This document shows positions 44,177 through 55,800 of a stretch of 64,000 nucleotides of DNA, piece by piece. The notes below the pieces were generated by a model. The model did not search any database, was not told the origin of the DNA, and was given only the letters and a program-made list of their open reading frames with translations. The stretch comes from Hydractinia symbiolongicarpus (Eukaryota; Cnidaria; Hydrozoa; Anthoathecata; Hydractiniidae), in assembly GCF_029227915.1 (NCBI RefSeq), contig NC_079886.1, positions 19,878,501-19,942,500 of the forward strand, read 5' to 3'. The position numbers and the translations under genes were made by a program. How positions within the stretch are numbered: the first letter of the stretch is position 1; each line of letters opens with the position of its first letter.

Positions 44177-44668
44177 TATATAACGATAGGTTGTTAAATA
44201 CCTGTCAATTTAACCTAAAAATGATACCTGCTATATTGCTCTATTACCAAAAGCAAATCATTTCAATGTGCTCAATGTGATTGCAAAGATATAAATAGAT
44301 TATATTGAATTATATTCAACACAAAAGAAAAATGATATCTCCAGAATTGTGTTTCAGAGAGAGCTCATAATATTAGCATTTGCAAGCAATAGAAAGTTAA
44401 AGCAATTTCACTGTGTGAAAAAAATTAAATCACGTAGTTGAAATAAGATTACGTAGATATAGGATTGCGCATGGAGTTATATTAATGTACGCATTTTTTC
44501 CCGTTGCTACTATTATTTTCATTGAATGTATAAACTTTAAATTTCACAATAAATGACAGAAATTATAAAACTTATTACATTACCTGCACCACATCAAAAC
44601 CCGCACCAATGGTGGAAGTCGTGAAAATCAACTTATAACCCGCGGGTTATATACCGGAAAATACAGTA

Positions 44669-45484
44669 GCCTAAAATTTATGCACAATGGGGATATGACA
44701 TTTTAATCTATTGTTATCTTTGTAAACATTGGGCTACTTAAGGCTAGTCCTTTTTTTATTCGAGGGTCATTTTCAATATCTCAAGTTATAAAGATTCTGA
44801 CATAATTTATTGGCGACCATGTCATTAGTAAAACCAAGCGGTTTTCCTCGTCTTTGAACAACTACAATTTTTGCAACAAAGGGTTAAAAGCGTGTCTTAC
44901 ATGGTCTATTTACAGAATAGCCCTGGCTAATTCGAACCCTAGTATACAATAAAACACGACATTTCTTATGTTTATAAGATAATTGGAAAGGAAGTTTTGT
45001 TTCAGCTCACTGAGGGAGGGTTATGGTGAGCATGTGTAGTAGGCTAAATGCGGATAAAAGAAGCCAAAGAATGCGATCTTTCTGGAATTTACTCAGAGAT
45101 ACACCAATACGGTAAATTTTATAAAAAAATTTACATCATGACTTTTCAGTGAGGTCAATGATATATATCCTTCTGGCATTGTTGATCAACACATATATAA
45201 TGCGATCAACGGATTGTAAACAATAGCTCCAATATTTGTAGTTTTGTATTACCGTGACTGTAAGTATAAAAAGGAATGCCTGTTGTGTGTTTGCTTCCCT
45301 CTGAAATAAATATAAACCAACTCCAGAAACTGCATTTTGTCTCTATAGCCTGGTTATAATTTCTTGCATGACTTGACAAAAATTTAATAATCAAAACTGT
45401 GTCTGAGTGCTATTGTGGATATCCTGTAAATAATACACAGCTTGTCAACAAATGATTCATTGACTAAAACACTACTATTCTGAT
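44669..45484. other. Non-coding stretch
   Basis: I see no gene, tandem repeat or terminal repeat here. Confidence 0.45.
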
Positions 45485-46040
45485 TTGGAAACAGATGAAA
45501 AAATCCATTTAGGCAGGATAACAATGAAAAAAATAGGTTGTTTTAGATGTTTAGCTGACGTCAGCAGTTTATAAACAATTTTTTTTGTAAAATTTAGTTT
45601 GTTCCTTGCCTGTAATGCGTAGAGATTAAACGCTGATCAAAATAATGTATAGGATTATACGTTTTCGATAAACGCATAAGGAGATAAGGGTTAAAAATTT
45701 TTGCTGACGTCAACAAAGACCCCCTAAAAGAGCATTTTTTTGTAGCAATTTGTATACATGTTGCCTTCATCGTATAGATCTTGAAACGCTGATCAAGAAA
45801 ATATATAGGATCATGTACTTTTGACAAACGGTTGCAGAGATATTGGGGTTTGAAGGTTATTTGATGACGTCATCAACCCATTTATTCTGAAACAGATTCG
45901 GGGAGGCAGGTTTGGAAAACTTACACCAAATTGGTCTTAGGTAGTCCCTAGTTCCCCATGTGGTGAAAAATCATTGACGTCACCACCTCGTTTCCAAGTT
46001 ATTTGGCCTCAAAGTTTTAAGTGCACTGTAATGGCTTCAT
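45485..46040. repeat. Dispersed repeat family A, copy 2
   Basis: This is homologous to 15835-16440 in the same orientation. It contains an internal partial duplication: AACGCTGATCAA followed by AATATATAGGAT-like words appears twice, near 45635 and 45785. Four TGACGTCA palindromes occur (45556, 45705, 45865 and 45975). No coding frame and no terminal repeats were found. Confidence 0.6.
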
Positions 46041-46286
46041 AAATTTAATATTAGATATTGACGTTAAAACAGGTTTTCACAGTAATGTAATCGATATCTA
46101 TCATTTATCATATCATTTATCATACCTCATCTATCGTACCTTTGAACTAATATAAATAAGCAATTTTAATGTTTTTTTAATGTTTTTGCGCATTTTTATA
46201 GGGAAATTTTTTACAGACTATGGTTAAATTGACAATATATATTTTACACTTTTGCAGTGTTAAAATCATTTAAAAATTCATAACGG

Positions 46287-46390
46287 AGGAGGGTGTTGCG
46301 ACAAGCGTATTCTACCTATTTGTTCTATATGGTATTGACTAAAAGTCTTGCTGTATTACAGTTTAGCTAGTGTAATTTTAAACATTTATA
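46287..46390 (-). repeat. Inverted partial copy of TIR family B
   Basis: Compared with the reverse complement of about 30190-30300, this stretch shares GAGGGTGTT(G/A)CGACAA, GTATTCTA, GACTAAAA(G/C)TCTTGC and GTGTAATTTTAAA-like words in order. GATTGTACTGTA near 46676 may be its outer end. It lies in the upstream flank of the DDX23 gene. Confidence 0.55.
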
Positions 46391-46839
46391 AGTTAAAAAT
46401 AGCATAGAATAAAATAGTGTGAAAGTGTGAAAGATACGAAAACATTTATTTTAATTTTTAGCGTAGTTAACAAATTATTAAATTGCATTACTTGCAATAC
46501 GTTTTAACAATAAAACTTGCAGTTATGAGAAAATAATTACAGTATTGTTTTATCGCAAAGCGTTTGTTAAATCACTCGCAACATAGCTCTCACTAAAATC
46601 ATTAAAGACATTACTATAAACAAAAGATTAAATAGCTTCTGAATAGCAGGAAAAGGAGTTGTTTAGCGCGATTCGGATTGTACTGTAGATGTTTTGCTAG
46701 TGATGTCAAAAATATCTAAAATAAATGTCAACCTAGCCAATTTATTGAGTGTGTAAAGAGGGGTCAGGTTACTTAGAATCAGCTTTTTATATTTTAGTAA
46801 TACTTGATATTTTAGAAAATAAAAACTTGTTACAGCAAA
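46391..46839. promoter_or_regulatory. Upstream flank of the DDX23 gene
   Basis: The 5' UTR and core promoter should lie here. A splice-acceptor-like CTTGTTACAG ends four bases before the ATG at 46840, so a leader intron or spliced-leader site is possible. No TATA box stands out. Confidence 0.35.
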
Positions 46840-49800
46840 ATGACAAATACTGAAAATGATGCAAGAGAATTAGAAGTTGATGAGCGCAGCAAGGACAGAG
46901 GTCGGGATGACCAGAGTAGACATCATAAACACAAGCACAAAGAGAAAGACAAGAAAGAGAAGAAAAAACATAAACATAGATCACGTTCCAGGTCACGAGA
47001 TAGGAAAGATCGTAAACGTCATCGATCTCGTTCAAGAGATAGAGATGATAAAGAAGGGACAGAAGTTAGAATGGAAAAGAAAAAGAAGTAAGAACGATTA
47101 TCTTGGAAGTTTTGCACATGGTTTCAATCCATGTGTTAGCAATTTTGGATTTTATACATAAATTTTTTTATTAGGTTGTTGGAAAATGAATTGGCAACTG
47201 AAGAACTGGAGGAAGGGGAATGGACAGCCCCTACTAAACGTGAAGTAAAATACTCATTTTTCCTTTTTTTTCTGGGTATCTTCATTTTTTTTATAATTAT
47301 ATATTAATTGTATAATGTGTGTCATGTCTTTTGTAGCCTCTGTCACTTGAAGAGATGATTGCAAAGAGAAATGAAGAGAAAAAAGCATTAGAAAAAGTAT
47401 ATCTATTTATTTGTATTATAATACTTGCTGTCTGTCTGTGAGTCAATTTAAAACCAGGGGTTTTGTGTAATTGTAATTACCAGTATAATCACACCTATAT
47501 GATTATAGTAATAGACCCTGGTTAAGTAAATTTCATTACTTCATGCGAACAGGCAGGCAAGGATGAACCCCTTAAAATTTGCAAAATTAAATTTTTAGCA
47601 AATATTCAAAAAAGAACAATTTTTTTCCTAAAATGTTCCTGAAATTAACAAAACAGTAATACCAAATAGTTTAAATGACAGTAATTTTAAAAATATTGGC
47701 TAAATTACTACTTATCTTAATGGCTTTTTTATTTTATTTTGTAAGCTTTAATTATGACAATGTTTTGTCTATAGCCTAAGTTCTTGACAAAAGAGGAGCG
47801 GGCTGCAGAAGCAATAAAAAAGCGCCAGCAGCAAGTGGAAGAAAAAAGAAAGAAAATTGAGGTGCGTGAGTTGTAGTAGAGGCCAATAAAGCATAATATA
47901 TAATGACATCTTGGACTGCATGACATTGTTCAAATTTTTATTTATACAGAGCCCAAATAAGCCTAGTCTAAATAGGGTTAATTTTTAAAGACCTTTCATA
48001 TAACATCAATTTTATAATATTTTTTGTTATATATGTTACGGGTCATTATGATCAATTAGAAGTTATGTATATATTCCGCAGGTATGTTATCTATAATAGT
48101 TATTGTTAGTGTTATTGCTATTATGCATAATAACCGGTTGTTATTTACAATCCCAATAACATGTTACCAATATTCTGTATAAATTCAATTAATCCTTTTT
48201 TTACCTTGTTACAAAGTTATACTAACCTATAACCTATAATTTGGAGTCAAAATATTGATTCATTAAATCTCTTAAAACTGTTTATGGTGACATCCATTTT
48301 TTTCGAATAATGGCCATATTACAGCCTTTAGAGGCCTGTACAGGTAGTTGACGGTGTTATAAAGCCATGGTGCAATGGAAAACGACTTGGGACGTCGTAT
48401 TCCATTGAGATTGGAATGATTAGAGCAATGGGAACCTGCACAGAGACGTGGAACCATGTGATTTACGTGTAAAGCCTTTATTAGGCGCGAAAAGGCCATA
48501 TTACAGATTTAGAGGCCTGTACACGTTGTTGACGGTGTCATAAAGTTTGGCGAAATGCAAAACAACTTCGGACGTCGTAGTTTTTTTTATTCTGTTTTAT
48601 GTGACAAAAGTTTTGGCATATTGACTGGTGAATTATTTTTTACCTAAATACAATTTATAAAGCTCTGGTATACAAAAACAGGCTTTTATATTAGTAACTC
48701 TTTATTTTCTTCTTACATTTTGGCAAAATCACCTAAATAAAGAACAGTTTTTATACAATTTTTTAGTTTCAAAATACTTCAAAACCTAAAGTCTCCTAAA
48801 GTCTGGGACCACGCTGTAATAAAAAACACAACAATGTTATTATAAACATGTCAAACTAAATAAAGGAAGAGTTGCGTTTTATAAGTTGTAAGACCTCATC
48901 TAAACATCTACCCAATAAAGATAAGACTATTCTATGTATGTATAATGTTTTAATGTTACTGCAATTATTATTTCATCTAGGAGGAAAGAAATGCTAGAGA
49001 AAAATTACTAAAAGAAGCTGAACGAAGCAGAGGTAATGATTTTCTTCTTCATCAGGAGTATATTTCTTGGCTCAACATCCATTTTTTTAATGCTAGTATG
49101 GTTGGACGGGGTTTATTAATGACCTAAAATTTGATCTAGAACCTTCCACAAGATTTTTCTTGGTCTTCCTCTGGGCTTTGCCCTTGGAATTTTAACATCT
49201 CTAAAGTACACACTAACTAATTATCCTACTCTAATCTTTCCAAGTGTCCCAAGAATCTCCATTTTCTTACTGTAACCTTACCATGCAACATAACACTTTA
49301 ACACAGCCCTTATACAGCCTACATAGTAGCAATTGACAAGACTGTGTCAACAAAGGAAGTAACTCTGAAAGTTTTCCAAACAGAATCTATCCTGCATGTA
49401 ACATTTCTTCTAAAACCTCTTCTATTAACCAACATATCACCTAAATAACAGACGTTTTTAAGTATTCATTACAGGCCACAAAATTTTGTTTACCTCAATT
49501 TTACCTAAGAGTAACAATGAACGATCTTTTATTGCCCCCATTTCATTGTTAGTGTAACAATCTAAAATTAAGGTAAAAATTAGGGAAAAATAGTAATAAC
49601 AAAAAAGAAAAACTCGTTTTACCCTTTCTGACCTCTATATGCATGCATCACTCTCTTGCCATAAAGTTTCTGTTGACTTTATGTCCTACTTGAATTATCC
49701 TCCATTATGCAAGCATGTCAAGGTTTGGCAAACTTGCCTGTAGCATGTGCTTTTCCCCCATTGATAGTACCTTATAGAGCTAAAAAGACTTTGAAGGTTG

Positions 49801-52800
49801 CAAGCAACTTCAAATTCTAGCTACAATCTCTGGTCTCAAATCCTTGCATCAGACACCTTCATCTCTGCAAAAATTTAAAAAATTAGTTTCTTTCTGTTTG
49901 AGCCAGATAATGTGTGCTGGATACAAGATTGGTATGACATGTATCACACTATTGACGTCAGTGTCATAATTTATCTTGATTACTATTAATAACAAACATG
50001 GCAGCATAAACTTGGCACACAAGTGAAGTCTTGTGAAGTAAATTTTCTTTTCTTGTGTAAAAAATGATTATTAAAATCCGAAAAAGATATTCGTAGAATA
50101 TTTATACGTTTCAATAACTAAAAATCGTTTACACTATTTAAAAGTTTTGGGCAACAATGGGGGAATGGAACAATTTTCGTGGCCTCTTAAGGCCAGAAAT
50201 TTTCGTTGTCTATTGTACCATTTCCACAATGCTCACAATAAAACTTGTAGAAAAACTTAACCTTCCTGCAGTACCACCTCTAAATAGCCAATACAAGTCT
50301 GACAAAAAAATATTTTTTTTGTCAACCCCTTTCGCCCAAACTTCTTACACAATTTTAAGATTTCATTGCACGTGCTTGGAACTTATTCACCTTGCTTCTA
50401 TCCTTAGATGATTATGACCGTGATCGATATCGTGATAGGTACAGAAGAGAACGTGAATATGAAGAACGTGAAAGAGAGAGGGATAGAGATAAGGACAAAA
50501 CCAAAAAAGAGGTAACCTTATTTTACTTATAAGGAAATAATTTTTTAATAGAATTATAAGCTAGTTCAATTTCTGCATTATCTTCCTTTTCATACGGATA
50601 TTCATATGGATGTCACCATAAACACAATCAGAGGATGCATCAATTTCACCTTTTAGCTCAATATTTGAGTCAATATCATCATCAAAAATGACATCAAGAA
50701 CTTCATTCATGTCATTGTAACCTTTTGAGACCGGCCATTTTCAAGGATTTTAAAATTGCATTGCTTCCTCAGAAAGCTATTCATTCTATCTGAAAGCTAT
50801 TCATTCTATCAAAACAATCCTGAGAAATCGAGAGGCATTCAAAATCGCCCTAAAATTGATAGTCATTATTGTGCAACTCATTATTAAATTTAAATCGATG
50901 CTTATGACGTACAATTTTGTGAGTCAAAACTATATATAGTGTGTCAGATGTTTTTAATTTTTAAATGCATAGAAATGTTACATGACTACAAAAATAGTTC
51001 ATGGCAATACCTTGAAATTTCTCAATTTTTTTTAATTTTTTCAAAAATTATGGAAATCTCAAGTGTCTTCAATTTGCTTTAAAAAAATTATTATTATCTT
51101 TTCAAAAATATACTTGAAAATTCTCATTGGATGTTCTCAAATCTTCTCAACTATAAAGGGAGTGGCAACTGTGTTTTATTACCTGACTGAACAAGTTTGG
51201 TATAAAAAATCAGATGATTTGATTGGTTTACAACTTATTTAAACAAGGCTTTTTATGAAGGTATACCAATCGGTTTGTAAAACCATTAATAAAATGGTAC
51301 CAGAAAAATTTAAAGAAATAAAACTTCCATTTTGTCAGATATTTATTAGATTTCATAACACACATTCATCTAAAACTATTTCACCGAAAAAAAGAAATTT
51401 AAATTTTGAATTTATTGGTCAAGGGCAAATAAGTTCCTACTCATCATCAAGCCGCAAGCTTGGTCTGTACTTTTAACCTCAGGCTTTGTATCTCACAGAT
51501 CAAAATGAAAACCTGTCAGTTTCCATTTAATAATGTATTTTAAAAGCTTTTTAGCAATTATTTCTTGCAATTTTTATTTATGACTGTTATAATGATAATC
51601 TTTTAGGGTACGGAAACAAAGGTGGAGCAGGTTGTTCTTACTGTAAGTATTATGGCTTGTTGGAAATACATCCATTGTTTTGTAACATAATAAAATTTGC
51701 GAATTAAATATTTAATATAATATGTAGGGCAGAGATCGAGAAAAAGAATTGGAAGCAATAAAGGTTTGTAGCATTTTACTTTTTTATCTTGTGAATAACC
51801 AGGCTATGAAAGTATCCGCTTATAGATTTAGTAAAAAAGGATAAGGTTTCCGAGTTAGTGTAACATTCTGTAGTAACCTCTACCATTCTTAAAATTTACT
51901 TTTATATGGCCAGATAACTAAAAAAAAGTTTTTTTCCTATCTTAATTGGAAAAAATTCTGCATAATGGCATATAAGGGTTCAATGAAAAATCTGTTAAAC
52001 CTTCCCGTGCCTTGTAGCATGCAGGTCCTGATATATTTCTCCAACATTCTCTTTTTGTTAGGGCGTTTCTATTAAATTTTCGAGTAGATGGTTAACTTAC
52101 TTTTTACCACTTAGAATCGTTATCTTGGTGTTGCTAAGAAGAAGAAAAAAGTTCGACGTTTAAATGACAAGAAATTTGTTTTTGATTGGGACGCTAGTGA
52201 GGATACATCACAGGATTATAACAAACTGTAAGTGTTTAACTCACAATCTCGAGTGTACTTGCTTGCTAATTATCTTGCCACTCTTTTCGTCTGCAACCCT
52301 TTCTTATTCTTTCCAACTGTACTCGTATCGCCAATTTTTTGTGTGCCATGTATAAATTTTTATTTTATCTTAACTAGGTATCGGGAAAGACATGAAGCTC
52401 AATTTTTTGGCAGAGGACAAAAAGCTGGAATTGATGTGAAGGTATAAAATTTAAAATATCATTTTGTTTGCCCTACTATCAATGATTTTGTAGCACTACT
52501 ATGGAATATGATTTGGGGCAGTGAAACATTTCTGGAAACTGTACAACAATTATGTAATTGTTGTATGTTTTTTTTTAAAGTATAGCTACCACCTTCTACC
52601 TTTTTTTTGGTAAAAATAACAGTTTAAATTGAAATTTTAGATTATGGGAAAATTAGTACACACCTTTTTTAAGCAACATTTTATAAGCAACAAGAGGCTC
52701 ATATTTTTTAAAAAACGAGACAACTTGCAAGCAACAACCAACCGGAAGTGAGTCTAAAAATTAAGACAAATCACAGGGACTATCATACAATATAAGTTTC

Positions 52801-55800
52801 TCAAATTTTCATTGTTATAAAACTTCTGGAATTTTCGTACGTCGATCACGTGTAATTTAAAGGAGAGTTTGAGTTCGATTGATGCACCAGCTGAGCAGAT
52901 AAACGCGGGAATTTAGTCTTCCTCACAGGTCACCGCTAAATGTTTTATGAGTTATACTCCTCTTATAAAAAATGACTCCACCGTGCTCTACTGTGAAAGC
53001 TCGTTTAACGTCAACCATTTATTGCAACAAGTTTAACTCGTGTGAACTAAGCTTTATGTTAGATTCTAATTCGTATTATGTAGCTCTAAGATAAGCTCAA
53101 TTCACACGAGTTAAACTTGTTGCAATAAATTATTGGCGTTTGTAGTATGAACTAAGACTGTGTGGAAACGAAATTTTAGTTATCATTATTTATTTATTTT
53201 TAGACGCAAAAGAAAAGTAGCAAATTTTATGAACAGTTAATGGAGAAACGAAGGACAGAGTCAGAAAAAACACAAGAATTGTATGAATCTTTCTTTTATT
53301 TCTTACGCTTTTTTTTCATAATTTTTTGCACTCCACCCCAATTAATTAGCTAGACAACCCCTAAGAAGCAGAGACAAACAACGGGATTATAAACACTTCT
53401 GAGACTTGACTTGTTCAAAAAATTATACAAGCTTTATACAACAACAAACGTGATCAAACAGATGTTTGATTTCGATTGGCATATCAGCCTGAGCAAGCAA
53501 ATACATGAATTTGGTCTTTCCAAGTATAGATAGACAACAAGAAACAGTTTGAGCTTGAAATACAGAAGGTTGAGCAACGTGGCTCAAGTAAAATTGTGTT
53601 TCTTATAAAAGAATAGCATGTCAATGTCATTCTGGTCAGCTGAATGATTGAAAATGACTTTTTTGATGTAACTACTTCGAAGTCGCATGTACGTGTTAGT
53701 ATAATTTGTTTTGTTTTATAGAAAGAACAAAAAGAGACTGTTGGATAAGGAAGATAAGTTAGCATTGAAAGAGAGACATTGGGCAAAGAAAGAGTTATCA
53801 GAAATGGCTGACAGAGATTGGCGTATTTTTAAGGAAGACTTTAACATAGCTGCAAAAGGTCTGTATTTAAGAGAACGAATTTTACTGACAATGCAGCAGT
53901 GTATTCAAGTTTGATAAGCTTGTAAATTAAAATAAAATTGAAATAATTCAACCACGAGGGGTTAAAATATTGAGGAAGTAACTAAGGGAGAAGTCTTGGA
54001 AGAAAGTGTTTATAGCCTGGTTTTCAATAAACTGCTTATTTAAATAATTTTAGTTCATCCAATCACAAAAAGAATTGTTTTTAAAAATATATTTTTATAC
54101 AATTTTGACCTTTGCGTCTTAGGTGGCAAAATACCGAACCCTATACGTTACTGGCGAGAATCTAGTCTTCCGACGGATATATTAGATGTGATATACGAGT
54201 TAGGTTACACGGTGAGTTAGTATTGATGTTTTCATACGTGAAGCAACGTATTTGAATAAGTTTACCAATCATTTTCCAACGTGCAAAAGTTTTCGTCAGA
54301 CAAAATGTTTCTCACCTAGAAAAAATTTGTCACTTTCATCCAATCTTAAAGTTTCTTTTCTACGCTTTTTACAACGACTTTTAATGAGAGACAGTGAAAA
54401 ACTGTATTTTATACAATAATTTTTAAGTGAATATTCTAGTAAATAATTTGTTAGACAAATTTTCGTTGCTCCTAAAAAAACATTTCTTTTGTCTGACATT
54501 TTTTTGTGTGGTAATTTAAAGTTAAATCTAAAATTGCGTTATAATTATCTGTTAAAATTTTGATATTTTCAGGATCCAACTCCGATTCAAAGGCAAGCCA
54601 TTCCAATTGGATTGTTAAACCGCGATATTATTGGCGTGGCTGAAACAGGTAGACAATTGGTTAAACATCTTTAGGTGGTTGTATGGCTCAAAATTGTGAT
54701 GCAATAATTCTTGAAATATAGATCTGTACGCAAAGCTAAATCGAAGGATGTCAACGTAATTATTCGAAAAACATTTCTTCGTCATTACAAATCACTGAAC
54801 AAAATATTTTTTCGGATATAATCCGAAACCGCAAAAATATGTTCCCCTGAAAATTTGAAAATTGGTCATCCACAACAAATTTTTGCACCGAAATTTTTTA
54901 ATTTTTTTATACTTATATTTCATACCTTTATTTAAAATTCCCTTCATTGAAAGCTACTTTAGTTTATGAATCTTCAGCATTTTTTAAAAGTCAGTCATGA
55001 AAATCTTATCTGCAAAAAAATTTCAGGAAAATCTAGTCAATATGTTTAGCAAAATAAAATAATCCAACGGAACCACTGCCCCGCAAAAAAAAGTTTTGCA
55101 AAATGTTATCTTTTATTCTAACTCATCTTTATCATTTCTACAGGTAGTGGTAAGACAGCCGCTTTCGTCCTTCCTTTGTTAGTATGGATAACTGGACTAC
55201 CAGAAGCAGACAGGTATGTCTACAACTGCGCATGTGCAGATAGTTGTGGTATATCTGCTTGTTCTAACATTGCAACAGTTTGAAGGGGCTACCAAACGAA
55301 TTCTGCACATTCGAAAGAATGGCGTGTAATAAACGTATCACTCGAAAGGTCAAGGTGCAAGAAATTATACACACTTTAGAACCGTCTAGACAACCTGATT
55401 ATGAATAATTAATTTTTTTTGATGAATTTGCTACTTTTTTTATTATTTTATTTAAAAAAACAAAACAAAACAAAACACGGTGAAGCCGTATTTGTTAAAA
55501 CATGCTATGTTAGTAGCCGCTAAAAGTGTTTAATACCTCTAAAAAGATTTTAAAGTCATTGTTGTTGCTTCGACTGGCTTTATGTGCAATAAACTTATGT
55601 TTCTGTGTATAATACCGAAGGATATATCTAGCTAGCTAGTTCAAAAAGTTTTACGTTTATTTATTAGAAAACGTAAGTTAAAAACAAGGTGTGCTTAGCT
55701 ATATAAATTATGTATGGCCAATATGTGTGCGACATTACTCTCATTTTCAGTTATATTTGGATACACAATATTATATTTAAGATGATTTAAGGTGTTGTTT

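Larger units (their letters stand above)
42100..44668. mobile_element. Outer TIR element, 2.57 kb, TATTTTCCGG ends
   Basis: The 27-base ends TAC(C/T)GTATTTTCCGGTATAT... (42100-42126 and the complement of 44642-44668) differ at one position. They begin and end with TA, which may be the target duplication. No transposase frame is visible. A second complete TIR element (42705-44176) lies inside it, so much of its length is acquired. Confidence 0.7.
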
